Below, piece after piece: positions 11,914 through 22,599 of a stretch of DNA of 64,000 nt. The DNA comes from Letharia columbiana (lineage: Eukaryota > Ascomycota > Lecanoromycetes > Lecanorales > Parmeliaceae). Made by a program: the position numbers and the translations under genes. Numbering within the stretch: the first letter of the stretch is position 1; each line of letters starts with the position of its first letter. The notes under the pieces are model-generated. The model ran no database searches and was not told the origin of the DNA. It saw only the letters and a list, made by a program, of their open reading frames with translations. The stretch spans positions 372,001-436,000 of the forward strand of contig NW_023501038.1 in assembly GCF_014066305.1 (NCBI RefSeq). Reading direction: 5' to 3'.

Positions 11914-12946
11914 ATGGCCACCCTCTCATCCCACTCCTCTCCCAAGAGCTCTCGCCCTCCAACTCCCGAGTTCAAACCTTCTTCAGCAGCCGACGAAGGT
12001 CCCTCAAGTGCCATTCCCAGATCTCGCAGTGTCCAGTTCTCCACCTCGACTGCCCCAATGTCTCGCTCCATCTCTCCAAGAAGTAATGCCCACCAGCAGC
12101 AGCAGCAAGCGGAAAGCTCAGCCGACGAGATCACCCCCATCGTTAACCGGGAGAGAGGCGGGGCAAAGAACAAGAACTACGATTCTACGTCTACTGGGCA
12201 GCTTGCGGAATCGGGTGAACCGGGCACATCTCGACATAGTAGTAGCTCAAGCGCGAGGAGGAGGACAGGAGGGCAGTCGAGGTCAGGGTCGAAAGGACGA
12301 GACTTTAGCGCCGAGGAAGGGAAGGGTGGAGGAAGTTGGTGGAGAGAATTGGCCGAGAAATATGGGAGTGTGGAATTGGAAAATAAGGGTAGTGTTGCCA
12401 GAGATCACCTTGCTCTTGGTGTGTCCAAAGCTTCTCTAATTTCTGCTTATCGTTCTTGCTGCTCTGATCATTGATTTGTTATTCTTCCCTGGTATAATTT
12501 CGCCGACTTATACTCCCCAGAACGTACCTTCTTGGCCTGGCTTCGCACCTCCCTTGCCTTCGCTTCCATCGGCATCGCTGTAACCCAACTCTTCCGGCTC
12601 AATACTACCATCTCGGAGCGGGAAGGCTATACTCCTACCAATCCAGACAACACGTACCATCTGCGCCAGGTAGGCAAGCCATTGGGAGCTACTTTTCTAG
12701 GAATCGCAATCTTAGTCTTGCTTGTCGGAGGGAGAAGGTACTTTGAGAGCCAGGTATGTCTGCGAATATGGCTGGTAAAGACTGTGTACGCATGCTAACA
12801 TGGAAATCTAGTATTGGATCATACGGGGCAAATTTCCCGCCAGCAGAGGCAGCGTCTTCCTTGTAACCTTTGTCGCTCTTGCTTTGATCGTCACCAGTCT
12901 GGTCGTTGTCTGCGTTGTCGATCCAAGCGTCTTCGAGAAGAGATAG
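11914..12946 (+). CDS. DUF202 (YidH-type) membrane protein
   Basis: Three exons (11914-12418, 12521-12753, 12812-12946) give 290 residues in frame. The first 150 residues are Ser-rich and probably disordered, with a short Gln run. From about 150 the DUF202 domain starts: [19 protein letters not shown], then [20 protein letters not shown] across the first splice. Three hydrophobic helices follow, ending in [20 protein letters not shown] and the tail [11 protein letters not shown]202 is a three-helix domain also found in the yeast vacuolar transporter chaperone (Vtc1), but these fungal proteins lack an SPX domain and their role is unknown. An in-frame ATG lies 39 bases upstream (11875); the chosen ATG, with GCC after it, is in better context. 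Confidence 0.85.
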
Positions 12947-12956
12947 GTGAAGCCTG

Positions 12957-13042
12957 TTGTTGGGGTATTTAGTTCGTATTACTCGTAGGTTCGATTCCTA
13001 ATGGCGCTGGTACAATGGTGTTGCGGTGCTTCTTATTTTCTG
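12957..13042 (+). repeat. Dispersed repeat with tRNA-like T-arm, copy 2
   Basis: Begins TTGTTGGGGTATTTAGTTCG, continues with GTAGG-TTCGATT-CCTAA, TGGCGCTGGTACAATGG and TGTTGCGGTGCTTCTTATTT. It matches copy 1 almost base for base from the T-arm onward and shares its left part with copy 3. It starts eleven bases after the DUF202 stop codon, so it may lie in that gene's 3' UTR. Confidence 0.8.
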
Positions 13043-13175
13043 GCAGCGCCATTAGCCACAGGTTTTAAAGTTCTGTCGAACGGTGTTGGCAAGGGCTCAG
13101 GTTGATTTGTGAAGCGAAATGTTGGCCGTTAGTCATAGTCCGAGGGCGGACACCTGTTTTGGTTGTAGTCGTGTT

Positions 13176-13252
13176 GTTGGGGTATTTAGTTCGTTTTAGG
13201 TTCGATTCCTAATGCGCTGGTACAAATATGGTGTTCGTGTTCTTATTTTCTA
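13176..13252 (+). repeat. Dispersed repeat with tRNA-like T-arm, copy 3 (diverged)
   Basis: Same left end as copy 2 (TTGTTGGGGTATTTAGTTCG), then a shortened spacer, the intact T-arm motif TTAGG-TTCGATT-CCTAA, and a right part with several small indels relative to copies 1 and 2. The B-box is the best conserved segment. Confidence 0.75.
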
Positions 13253-13934
13253 AGCCTGGCCCTTAATGAACCATGTTCCTCAGTACACTCCGGCAACCGC
13301 GGAATTCATGATATACACTCTTTACCAGAGCCTGAACCTATAAATGGATCCGCACCATGATGACCTTGTAGGGTTCGCACACTTCTGAGTACCTGCAGGC
13401 TGTTGTGGCGACTAGGACCGAAGATCTTTCGTCTTATGGAGGACATTAGATATGGTCTAGCTGCCATCGCTTGTAAGCGGCATGCGACACCGATCACATG
13501 GACTGAGATCGATGGTCACATGACGCAAAATGCGCGCTGGAGGGGACGAACACCGCGTGTGTACAATTCATGGGACTTGAAATTATGAAGAATCGTCTTA
13601 ATGACTCACGCAGATTTGGGGGCATCTTTTCGGACACAAAGTTCTATACGATAGTAGAGTTGAGTTACGAAGGCCAACTGTGTTTCCTTAATATGCAGTT
13701 ATTTAAAGGAGAGGCAAAAAGTTCAATATCATGGTGATAGAATACAGTTGTATGCGGAAAGTTTGTCATTCGGAGAGAACGGGGCAAAGAGAGTACAACC
13801 TCATTCCTGAAATGGATCTGTGTGATACTTTTTCCTTTGCATTTATCTAACTCTGGAAGCATAAGCTACGTAAAACTCATAATAATCTACCGTTTCAAGT
13901 GGCCAGCAAGCATCATGAAGCAAACGAAGAGTCT

Positions 13935-16420
13935 CTAGATGAGCTGCTGGAATGCGCGATTGATGGGGGAGCGGACTTTGGTGCCCTTGTAGAAGTCGAC
14001 AGTCGCCACAGCACGCTTGCTAATGCCCTCTGGAGTGAATTCAAATTTCTGTGTATGCATTAGCGTTGATGATTACTCCATCGACTATTGCTTTGAGCGA
14101 ATTTACCTTGTAGACATCCTTGTAAGCACCGCTGGCACCGAATCGGTTCAAACCAAATTGCTCATTCGAATACCGCTCCCAACCCATGGTCGACATGACC
14201 TCGACGCTCAGGGAGGGAATTCCGTCAGGTAGACACTTCAGACGGTACTCCTTGGATTGCGTGTCGAATACCTCCCAGCAGGGAATGGAGACCACGCGGG
14301 CAGTGAGGTTGTGATTATCTTTGAGATATTTGACCGCTTCAATACAGAGGCAGACTTCCGAGCCTGTGCTGACGAGCGTAATGTCGGCCTTTTCATTCTC
14401 GACGGAGACATAGCCCCCTTTGATAGCGTTCTGTAGGGTCGAGTTCTCAAGTTGAGGTAGATTTTGACGAGTCAAAGCAAGGATACTAGGACTTGATTTG
14501 GAGGTCAATGCAACATAGTAAGCAGCGCTGCACTCATTGCCGTCGGCAGGACGCCAGACCATCATGTTGGGCAGCGCACGGAAGTGAGCTAAAGTCTCAA
14601 TAGGCTGATGGGTTGGACCGTCCTCACCGAGACCAATGGAGTCGTGGGTTGCAACGTAGATGACACGGCAATGCGAAAGGGAAGACAGGCGGACGGATCC
14701 TGCGGCGTAGGATACGAAGTTCAAAAACGTTCCCCCAAAGGGAATGAGGGTGCCATACGCAGCGATCCCGTTCATGATACCGGCCATGGAGTGCTCACGC
14801 ACACCATAACGGATGTAACGACCTGCCCAATCACCAATGCCGAGGACTGGTGGTTGGAAATCAATGGCGTCCTTCCATCGAGTGTTGTTGGATCCTGTCA
14901 GATCTGCGGAGCCTCCAATCAGGTCAGGAATGGCGCCGTGAATGGCTTCCAAGACAGCTTCTGACAGCTTCCGGGATGCTTGCTCCTTGTCTCCCGGCTT
15001 GTACGTAGGTAGCTTTTTCTCCCAGCCCTCTGGGAGCTTGCCGCTCAGTCTTCGCAGAAGATCGTCGTGCTCGGCCTTGTGCTCTTGACCATACTTTTCG
15101 AACATCTTGTTCCACTCCTGTTCTTTCGCAGCTCCCTCAGCCGCATGCTTGTGGTACAAATCGTAGACCTTCTGCGGTACGACAAATGAGTCCTCTGGAT
15201 CAAAGCCGAACTTCTTCTTCACCTGCTTGCAATCATCGGCCTTCAGAGCATTGCCATGCACTCCTCCAGTACCTTGCAACAAAGAACCGAAACCAATGGT
15301 TGTGGTCAACTTGATGACTGAAGGCTTGTTGGTGACCTCTTTGGCCATTCGGATGGCTTCTTCGATGCCCTCCAGATCGGTATCACCCTCCTTCACCCAT
15401 TGCGTGTGCCAACCGTACGCCTCAAAGCGCTGCAAGACGTCTTCAGTAAAGGCGCACTTGGTATCGCCGTCTTAACAGGATTAGTCTACACACTGCAAAG
15501 TCTCCACAACATTTATTCTTACCAATTGAGATATGGTTGTCGTCGTAGACCATGATAAGATTTCCGAGCTGCAAGTGGCCAGCAGTGCTGGCAGCTTCAC
15601 TAGCAATGCCCTCCATCGCACAACCATCTCCAAAGAATGCGAAGGTATGGTTGTTGATCAGCTCGAAGCCCGGCTTGTTGAACTCGGCAGCTGTGTGGGC
15701 TTGTGCAATCGCAAGACCGACGGCATTTGCAAAGCCCTGGCCGAGGGGACCAGTAGTTACTTCTATGCCCGGTGTATCTTGAGCTTCGGGATGACCGGGT
15801 GTGATGCTGTCTATGGACTGTACGAAGAGTTGAGTCAGCTGCGACTGAGGAACCCACAGACACGAAGAGGGAGACATACTCGGAAGGCTTTCAGATCGTC
15901 TAATGACACCTTGTAGCCGAAGAGATGTAAGAGAGCATACTGGAGCAGGCATCCATGACCGTTCCTGTCGAGAATAGTACGTTAGAATGGCATTGGTAAT
16001 GTCATATCCTGCTAATGCCAGCGAAGCGTAGTCTACCATTCGAAGGTGTATGGCAGCTGTCCCGAAGTTGAAAAACTTGCAGCAGGAGACACGACTTACG
16101 ACAGGATGAAACGATCGCGATTGACCCAGTTTGGGTTCTTGGGGTTGAAGCTCATGAACTTGTTGAACATGACGTGGGCAACGGGTGCCATGCCCATAGG
16201 GGCTCCGGGATGACCGGAGTTGGCTTTGAAGGTGGCATCGACCTTTGTGAGAAATAATGCATTAGCACCAGCGCATCAGTAAATCGGTTGTAGGTGTAGA
16301 GGTGAGACAATCTCGAGTTCAATGGGCAGATGCAATAGCTTAGAGGTATGGCGGGGCTCCACTCACGGCCAACAGACGGATTGTATTGATGGCAAGCTCA
16401 TCATCCTTGCCGTAAGCCAT
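13935..16420 (-). CDS. TKL1: Transketolase
   Basis: Seven exons (16420-16367, 16242-16100, 15964-15880, 15817-15523, 15470-14107, 14048-13935) are described here as six coding blocks that join in frame to 684 residues, the usual length. Transketolase moves two-carbon units between sugar phosphates in the non-oxidative pentose phosphate pathway and uses thiamine diphosphate and Mg2+. The start [20 protein letters not shown] leads into [12 protein letters not shown]. Other family marks are [38 protein letters not shown], the cofactor-binding [16 protein letters not shown] with [17 protein letters not shown], and [15 protein letters not shown]. The C-terminus has SEVCLCIEA and [17 protein letters not shown] across the last splice. 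It acts in the cytosol. The 5' flank has a GGA-repeat run. The correct coding-block count is six. Confidence 0.97.
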
Positions 16421-17079
16421 GATTGCGGTTCTTGTAGTTCTGGATCTGAAATTGAATGTGGGTCAATGAAGGAGGAGGAGGAGGAGGAGGAAGAAGTTGT
16501 GCGAGGGTAATTGTGGCGGCAATAGCAATAAGTTAATACTTGAGGGCTGCTGTTGCTGGGGAGCTGGGTCAAAATATTTTTAAGTGGGGGCAGTGGGGCA
16601 AAGGTCGTTCCCCGTTTGGCACCTTTCTCTTTTTTGGGTCATCGCTGCTACAACCGTGGAACCGTCAAATAATCGCAAGCATAATAATTATCATGATCAT
16701 GATAATGATAATGATAGGCAATTAGGCAATTGGTCAACTTGATCATATCCTTCAACGAGCACACCAACTTTGACTCGACGCCAGCGAGTCATGTCGTCTT
16801 CCACGCTCTCTTTGCCCATGTCCTTTCACTCAATTGGAACACAGGCGGATTGTTGATCAGTGACTAATCTTCACACTAATTGGAGTCAAATGTTTACCAA
16901 ATCCTTTGAAAGACCAGCGAAGTCTGTCTCGAGCCTGGCACATTGATCCAATTTCATCTTCAAGCGAAAGAACTAAGCGCCAAAGCCAGGCGGTTACGCT
17001 GGAACCTTTGTATGCTCGTACACTCGTTGACCTATGCAGCAACGACTAACATAGGTCCCCACGTCCCTCCCTAACTACC
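16421..17079. other. Intergenic upstream of transketolase, with simple repeats
   Basis: A GGA/GAG microsatellite (about 16470-16492) lies in the likely 5' UTR or promoter of transketolase. An AT-rich ATGATA-type run is at 16690-16716. No gene seen. Confidence 0.5.
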
Positions 17080-18872
17080 TCAGTCTATCTTGGAAGCCTT
17101 GCTCTGCCATGGGAAGCTCTGCAGCATCCGCTCTACAGTTTGAAATAAACCACTTCGAAAGGTCTCGAGGACGCCCTGAAACACAATGTACGGGATCGAA
17201 GCATCTGGATCACTCTTCAGGCCGTGACCCAGTCGCCTCATGTTGTGGTAGAAGAATTGAATGGCAAGACCCGAGCCAACCACTTTCACAGGAATCATGT
17301 TCGCAAACCACTGGCCCTTGACAATGTGTGGTACAGCCAGCGCTTCGTCATCAGAAACACAGGGATTGAGCAGGACAGTCACCGGGAGATCTGGCTGTAA
17401 AACGACGGCGCGACCAAGGCCAATGAGAGAGCAGATTCCAGAGTCAATAGCATCTGCCATGCCTGTCCTCGAGCGAAATCCTATGAACTCTTCAGAACAC
17501 TTTCTGAGCCATGCAAATGTTATGGACGTACCACCACTGAGCTGGATTGGGACTCTGGAGTTCAACCCTTGGACACTCTCCGCAAATTCCGTGAAATAGG
17601 CTTCACGGATTCGGGTACTTTCTCTCTTTGGGGCCTTTTCTAGAGATTTGGTCCCAAATGAGTCTAGCAATAGCGAGGTCAGCAGACAAACGTGTAAGGG
17701 AATTGGCCTGTAACTTTACTGTGAAGCTTCGAGGTCTTGTTCTCCGCATTGCCACCACTTATCTCTACCAAGTCTACCTCGCCGCATTCAACTAGCCATC
17801 TGACTTGCTCCAGGCCCTCATCCGTTGACAGCCCCAGGCCCGTGGCCATATAATCTGCTGAATTCAATTTTACTGAAAGGCAATACGGTCGAGGGCAACA
17901 TTCTCGGATCTCTTTCACTAAACGCTTCAAAAGAGCAAGCCTTCTCTCTGGTGATCCACCATAGTCATCGGTACGCCGATTCGTGTGTGGACTCAGAAAC
18001 TGTGACAAGAGGAAACCATGAGCCCCGTGTAGTTGACATCCAGCAAACCCGGCCTCTTTTGCTAATCGAGCACCATTCACCCAAGCTGCTACAACCGCAT
18101 CGATGTCGTCCAAGGTCGCCTCTCGAGGCGTTCCCAGAACCGCGTTCAGAGCCTGGATGTCTTGTCAATAGACAGGATCGATTGGAGAATCGCCGAGTCG
18201 AAATACCTTTTTGTTCAGCCATCCTTCACCGAGTTCAACCGGCACAGAAGATGGACATATAGCTGCCATCCCCGGGGGCCTTTCTCCGGCTCCAGCTGGG
18301 CTCATTCTCCCTGGGTGCGCCAATTGGACTATGCAAGGGGTACCAGCTTCTTGCGATATGGTCGCCCATTTCTTCCATTTGCTGAAGTGGGGTTCCTTGC
18401 AAGAATCCTTATGGCACACGACATCGCCCTTGATGGAAAGGTATCGAATATCGATCTGAACTTGCCCGGTAATTATCAAGCCGTATTTTGCGTGGGCCCA
18501 CTAAAGCTCATTACTCAGTGCCAAGCAAACTGGAATTCTTCTTGTCTAACCTGCTTGTAAAGGTTCTGGAATTTGTCGATAGGTGGGTCAAAAACGGGCG
18601 GTGTCGCGAGTGTCTCCTGCATCTTCAAGATCTCGGAATCAGTATTTCTGTTTTGAGATGGAAAGGAAGTCACGAGACACGGTTCGATGAGTATAACAAT
18701 CTCGAAACTTGTCTCGGAACTCAAATTGGGGTACGGATTAGGGGAATGTTGCTCCGAAATGTAGACATACAGGGCATTTGACAAGTCGATTTGGTAAGGT
18801 CAGTCCGCAAGGTAAGGTGATTGGTTGGGAAATCAGCTCAATCGCTGTGGGCTTGGGGGAATCGTCACCCAT
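17080..18872 (-). CDS. NADH:flavin oxidoreductase, Old Yellow Enzyme family
   Basis: Five exons (18872-18771, 18622-18551, 18500-18207, 18152-17720, 17663-17080) splice in frame to 494 residues. The first exon encodes ITLPCGLTLPNRLVKCP, which joins MQETLATPPVFDPPI; the spliced WAHAKYGLIITGQVQID follows. The FMN-binding TIM barrel shows IVQLAHPGRMSPAG, GCQLHGAHGFLLSQFLSP with RTDDYGGS, VKLNSADYM, VEISGGNAE and the phosphate-binding SLIGLGRAVVLQPDL. Members reduce activated alkenes or act in secondary metabolism. The substrate cannot be told from sequence. The choice of the ATG at 18872 rests on the NRLVK motif, which a simple open-frame start at 18784 would miss. It lies 659 bases upstream of the transketolase start, on the same strand. 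Confidence 0.92.
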
Positions 18873-20180
18873 GATCGGTGTCAAGGGAGTTTACTTCTAC
18901 TGCACTGGGACCAAGAAGTCGCGCAGATTCCGACAATAAGTCGACAATAGTTCAGGACCTAGTAGGCATGAGCGACCTCGCAAAGACACCAGAAGGAGGG
19001 CTTTGACGCCATTTAAAGAGGGTTCGAGGTACTGGGATATGAATGTCGGGATTCAGCCATGGATCCTGGGATATTTGATAAGGCAGAAGGGCGTCATGAT
19101 GCGTCTGGCCAGACAGCAATCAACATGTCCATGGAGAAAGGAGCTTTCAAACAGTGTCTTCCGCTTTCTCCTCGGCGTCATACAGTACATGCGATTGTGA
19201 TAAGACCATTCTCAATTAGTACTAGGCTGCTCTTCTCGATTTCTCGACTTGATACCCGCATAAACATACATGCACATGCAAAAAGAGAGAGCACGGCACC
19301 CAGATTGAGCGCGAGTTGACCCGAAGCAGGCATTGGCAATGACACAGCCTTTCGCGCTGGACAATTAGCGACACCTCTACGAATAACTTAACCAACCATT
19401 GCGTCAACTGTATACTGGGGCTTACCAGCGCTCGGGATACTACGTTGCTTTGGCTGGGACTGATTCAATTGAATCAGTGGCACGGCATGCTTCATTGCTT
19501 TCCCAGCCTCTCGATGTCGGTCTTCAGTCTCCATCTAATGAAGCCCAATCTTCAAAGCCTCGTCATTGTGCAGCGCCTATCACTAACCTCGTAGGGCCCT
19601 CGTACACTAAAGCAATCCGTATATCCCCTGAGCACCAACTTCGTTTGCCACTACCATAGCGATTGTGCTGTGAACATATAGTCCGATACTCACAGGCCAG
19701 TAGCCTCATTTACTGTCAAGGTCAGAGAGAACACCGCTGAAAGTCTGAAATGCTTCGTAGGATTTGATTAGAAATGGCACACATTCAGGGTTCCTCACCC
19801 GTTGAGGCCCACAATTTTGATTTCAAGGAATCATACTTATAAAGAACAGAGGTGTAGGGCGGCGGCTTCCCTACGGAATGTGTCGTGGCGAAAGCTTGGC
19901 CGCATTGAGAGGGATTGGCTTGGCATAAGTGAAGGCTTCACAAACCTTCTCACCTTCTTGTATTCACATGCTTCTTAAAACTTCCTCATAGCAACAGCAG
20001 CAATTCTGGGTATAAATTCTCGAGCCTCCCAGTCGGTGTTAAGACATCGTCTCATCGAGATCCTCCGTCCAAAAGCCCTATCCTCTGGCCAAGTCAAGGT
20101 GTGGGTTCGAGACACTATCGATACGAGAGACACCGCACCTGGTGGCACCAGTGTTCCTTAGCTGAAGATACTATTTTTCA
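18873..20180. other. Intergenic, nothing supportable
   Basis: Only short unrelated open frames on both strands. No repeat, RNA gene or conserved motif recognised. Confidence 0.45.
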
Positions 20181-20390
20181 ATGGCTTCCAAACGCAAATC
20201 AGCGTCAAACTCAAGGAATACCACAGCAAACGATGCAGACGACAGAGACTTTGGTCTGAGCGTAACTGGAGGCCTTGGACCATCGCTGACATCGAAGCAA
20301 TTGAAAACAACAGCGCCAACCTCCAAGAATGCCACAGCAGGCGATACGGATGGTGAGGGATTTGTTCTTAGCATTACCAGAGGCCTTTGA
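20181..20390 (+). pseudogene. Short ORF with a 37-codon tandem duplication, cut by a stop before an F-box-like frame
   Basis: ATG at 20181 opens 69 codons. Codons from 20202 (A-S-N-S-R-N-T-T-A...) and from 20313 (A-P-T-S-K-N-A-T-A...) are two imperfect 111-base copies; both contain LS-(V/I)-T-x-GL followed by P-x-L-T-S-K. In copy 1 the codon after GL is GGA. In copy 2 it is TGA (20388-20390). Beyond that stop the same frame stays open through 20927. So the ORF was probably once continuous with the downstream F-box-like frame, and one G-to-T change closed it. An intron removing the stop cannot be excluded. Confidence 0.45.
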
Positions 20391-20423
20391 CCTTTGCTTA
20401 CGTCCAAGCGATGGAGAGAATAT
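20202..20423 (+). repeat. Imperfect 111-base tandem duplication
   Basis: Copies start at 20202 and 20313. The unit is exactly 37 codons, so reading frame is kept. The copies have diverged at many third positions and at several amino acids, which suggests an old duplication that stayed under coding constraint for some time. Confidence 0.65.
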
Positions 20424-20504
20424 AGTCTGACATTCCCAGTGGCAGTCTCACTTATAGAACATACTTCTGATCACAAATCGAGCGAAAGAAACAAGCAAGA
20501 GAGA

Positions 20505-20927
20505 ATGAGGCTGCTGGAGCTCCCGCTAGATGTCCTATGCCTCGTGGCGGATCATCTTGATGTCGTCGCTCATGCTTGCCTTAAATACACACATCCGACT
20601 TTGGGATGCTTGTCCAAGGAGCCTGGCGATCTGAGTGCTTGCGCGAGATCACGCATTGTTGGCCTTTTGCAGAGAGATGGTGTCCTGATTCCGAAAGAAC
20701 TCCTCGGAGAGGCAAGAAAGGGCACCAGTCACGGAGAGTGCTCGGAATATCATGATATTGCCCCCAAATATTGCGTGACATGCCGTTGTCATGGACATCT
20801 TTCGCATTGCCCGGTATGTCGAGTACGGACGTGTGCCAGGGAAAATATCGAGTTCTGGCGGAAGTGGACAGGGATTATGGATGACGACACAGTCTTTCTA
20901 GCAGGCACTATGCAACCAAACCCGTGA
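20505..20927 (+). CDS. F-box-like protein
   Basis: From the ATG at 20505 the frame gives 140 residues starting MRLLELPLDVLCLVADHLDV, the usual beginning of a fungal F-box, followed by HACLKYTHPTLGCLSK. A Cys/His-rich segment (KYCVTCRCHGHLSHCPVCRV) near residue 90 could bind zinc; similar cysteine segments follow the F-box in many small fungal F-box proteins. F-box proteins link SCF ubiquitin ligases to targets; the target here is unknown. The frame is open upstream to the TGA at 20388-20390, behind a tandem duplication, so the real start may be earlier with an intron, or the gene may be a shortened remnant. I am moderately sure of the F-box call. Confidence 0.55.
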   Translation: MRLLELPLDVLCLVADHLDVVAHACLKYTHPTLGCLSKEPGDLSACARSRIVGLLQRDGVLIPKELLGEARKGTSHGECSEYHDIAPKYCVTCRCHGHLSHCPVCRVRTCARENIEFWRKWTGIMDDDTVFLAGTMQPNP

Positions 20928-21720
20928 AGAAGAGGTCTGAGGCCGCGGCTTGAGTAGGAGAGCCGGCTCTCACCGAGGTTCTTGTACAGTACGGCTTGCA
21001 TGAGACAGAAGTTAGGGACACCGGCTCGCCTATCAGCCAACGCACAATTGTAGGCACCAAGATTCGTGAGGCCGGTCAGGATTGGTGGACCGAAGAAGGG
21101 AAATCTTGAAAGATTCTTGTATAGTATAGACCCTCGGATATAATTCCTTGGACTGGAACACATGCGGTTGATAGCCAACGAGGAAACCATACATAAACTA
21201 TTCTCGCGAGGTCTTGAGTCCAGTTTAGGCATTCAATGTGAGGAGATCAAGCCATTCGAAGGCTGTACTGTTCCTCCTGCATTATAGATCTCCCCTAATC
21301 CATTTCCAATACCGCTATCTTGGTACCTCGTTTCCGAGTGTCTCCTTCCAGTTCGCGGCTTTACTCGCAGATAAAACATGTTTTGGAGGCAAATGAACTT
21401 CTTTTTACCCCAACACCTGTTTCGGGAGTTGACTTTACGCCTGGAAAACGCATGCTGACTCGAAATCATCATTTGTCCGAGTCCCCGCGTGGATGGTTCC
21501 ATTCGAGGCCGAATCTGCTTGGACTGTTTATTTCCGTTACTTGCGATCAACACAAAAGACCTGGAGTAGGCTAAGGAGGTTAGAACCCTTGTCCACGCGC
21601 AGACCGCGCATGGACACTGGTCTCAGTAGCAGATCGGTGCACTTTACAATCAGGCCACGCAAGCATTCCAGCTTTGCATGGGGGAGGATTTTCGAAAGCA
21701 ACACAACCGGAGCCCATCGC
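20928..21720. other. Intergenic, nothing certain
   Basis: A minus-strand open frame (20789-21232) overlaps the F-box-like gene and has no recognised motif. Otherwise nothing supportable. Confidence 0.35.
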
Positions 21721-22599
21721 CTAGCGCTGGGCCCCTTTTCCCGAGATAATCTGAGATCCGCTGTGACTGAGACTTTCACTCTCATCTTCCGGAAGTGCGA
21801 AGAATCGCAGTTCAATATCATCAACACAAAATTCCCAGTCTAAATCATCGTACCCGAAGTCGGCCACTATCTCCACCTTGTAAATCTCTTTCCACTCCTC
21901 ACCGCTGTATTCTTCCATCTTGACCAGGAAGGGTAAATGGAATCCACTTGGAAAATCGACTTGCCATACGTACGGCTCATCGCGAACCTTCGTGTAGCCT
22001 TTCACAGAGACTTTCGTCCCGGGCGCAGGTGCATCCATTGGCTTGATATAGAATGACTTCAGCGTAAAATAGGGTTGAAGGCCTTCCTCGGCCATCGAAG
22101 TCGCATTGGCAATGTCGAAGTATGCTCCATCTGCATTTTCCATTGGGCGTGAGCCAATCAGGGCATTGGGCGAGGAGACGGCGCAATTGAGGTCGTGCTC
22201 GGAGATCAATCCGTCAAGAGCTGGATCTCGCGGCGTAAGAACGCTGTAGGACGAGAAAGATAGATGATGGTAGGGAGAGGGTACGCTTGCAAGGCCGTGG
22301 ACCGTGACAATGTCATCTACGCAGATCTCCGAGTCAGCATGGCTTATTCAGGGTAGGATTTGGAATTGCAAGACAGGTCTTCGGAGTAGAAAGGTCCTCT
22401 TGCGACTCAGTTTCAATACCATATGGGGAGGATCAGCTCCCAAATATACGTACCAAACTGTTGCCGTCAGCATGGCTACCAAGGCAGAGAGTGGTTCCGG
22501 ACGAACGCTGATAATGGCATGATTACTTGCAGCGGAGCCTGGCTCTCTTGACGAGCTGAAGCTGCCACAAAGGCTAAGTAAATGACCCAGCAGCTTCAT
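21721..22599 (-). CDS. Putative secreted protein, conserved fungal family of unknown function
   Basis: Two exons (22599-22454, 22342-21721) with a 111-base intron give 255 residues in frame. The N-terminal 50 residues contain a hydrophobic core (LSALVAMLTATVCHA) that could be the end of a signal peptide, although the only in-frame ATG makes it unusually long; another first exon is possible. The body reads ICVDDIVTVHGL, SPYHHLSFSSYSVLTP, EHDLNCAVSSPNALIGSRP, TLKSFYIKPMDAPAPGTKV, WQVDFPSGFHLPFLV and ADFGYDDLDWEFCVDDIEL. The repeated pattern of aromatic residues and the final acidic, Cys-containing block look like a beta-sandwich surface protein, but this is inference. I recognise the pattern from unannotated ascomycete proteins and give no function. 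Confidence 0.65.

Larger units (their letters stand above)
12947..13934. other. Intergenic with two copies of the tRNA-like repeat
   Basis: Contains repeat copies 2 and 3 in the same orientation, about 210 bases apart. No supportable gene. Confidence 0.5.

Noticed and set aside
16690..16716. AT-rich GATAAT-type run as an origin or regulatory palindrome
   Set aside because: It is a simple sequence run upstream of transketolase with no further support.
20789..21232. 147-codon open frame on the minus strand
   Set aside because: It overlaps the better supported F-box-like frame and shows no family motif or good start.
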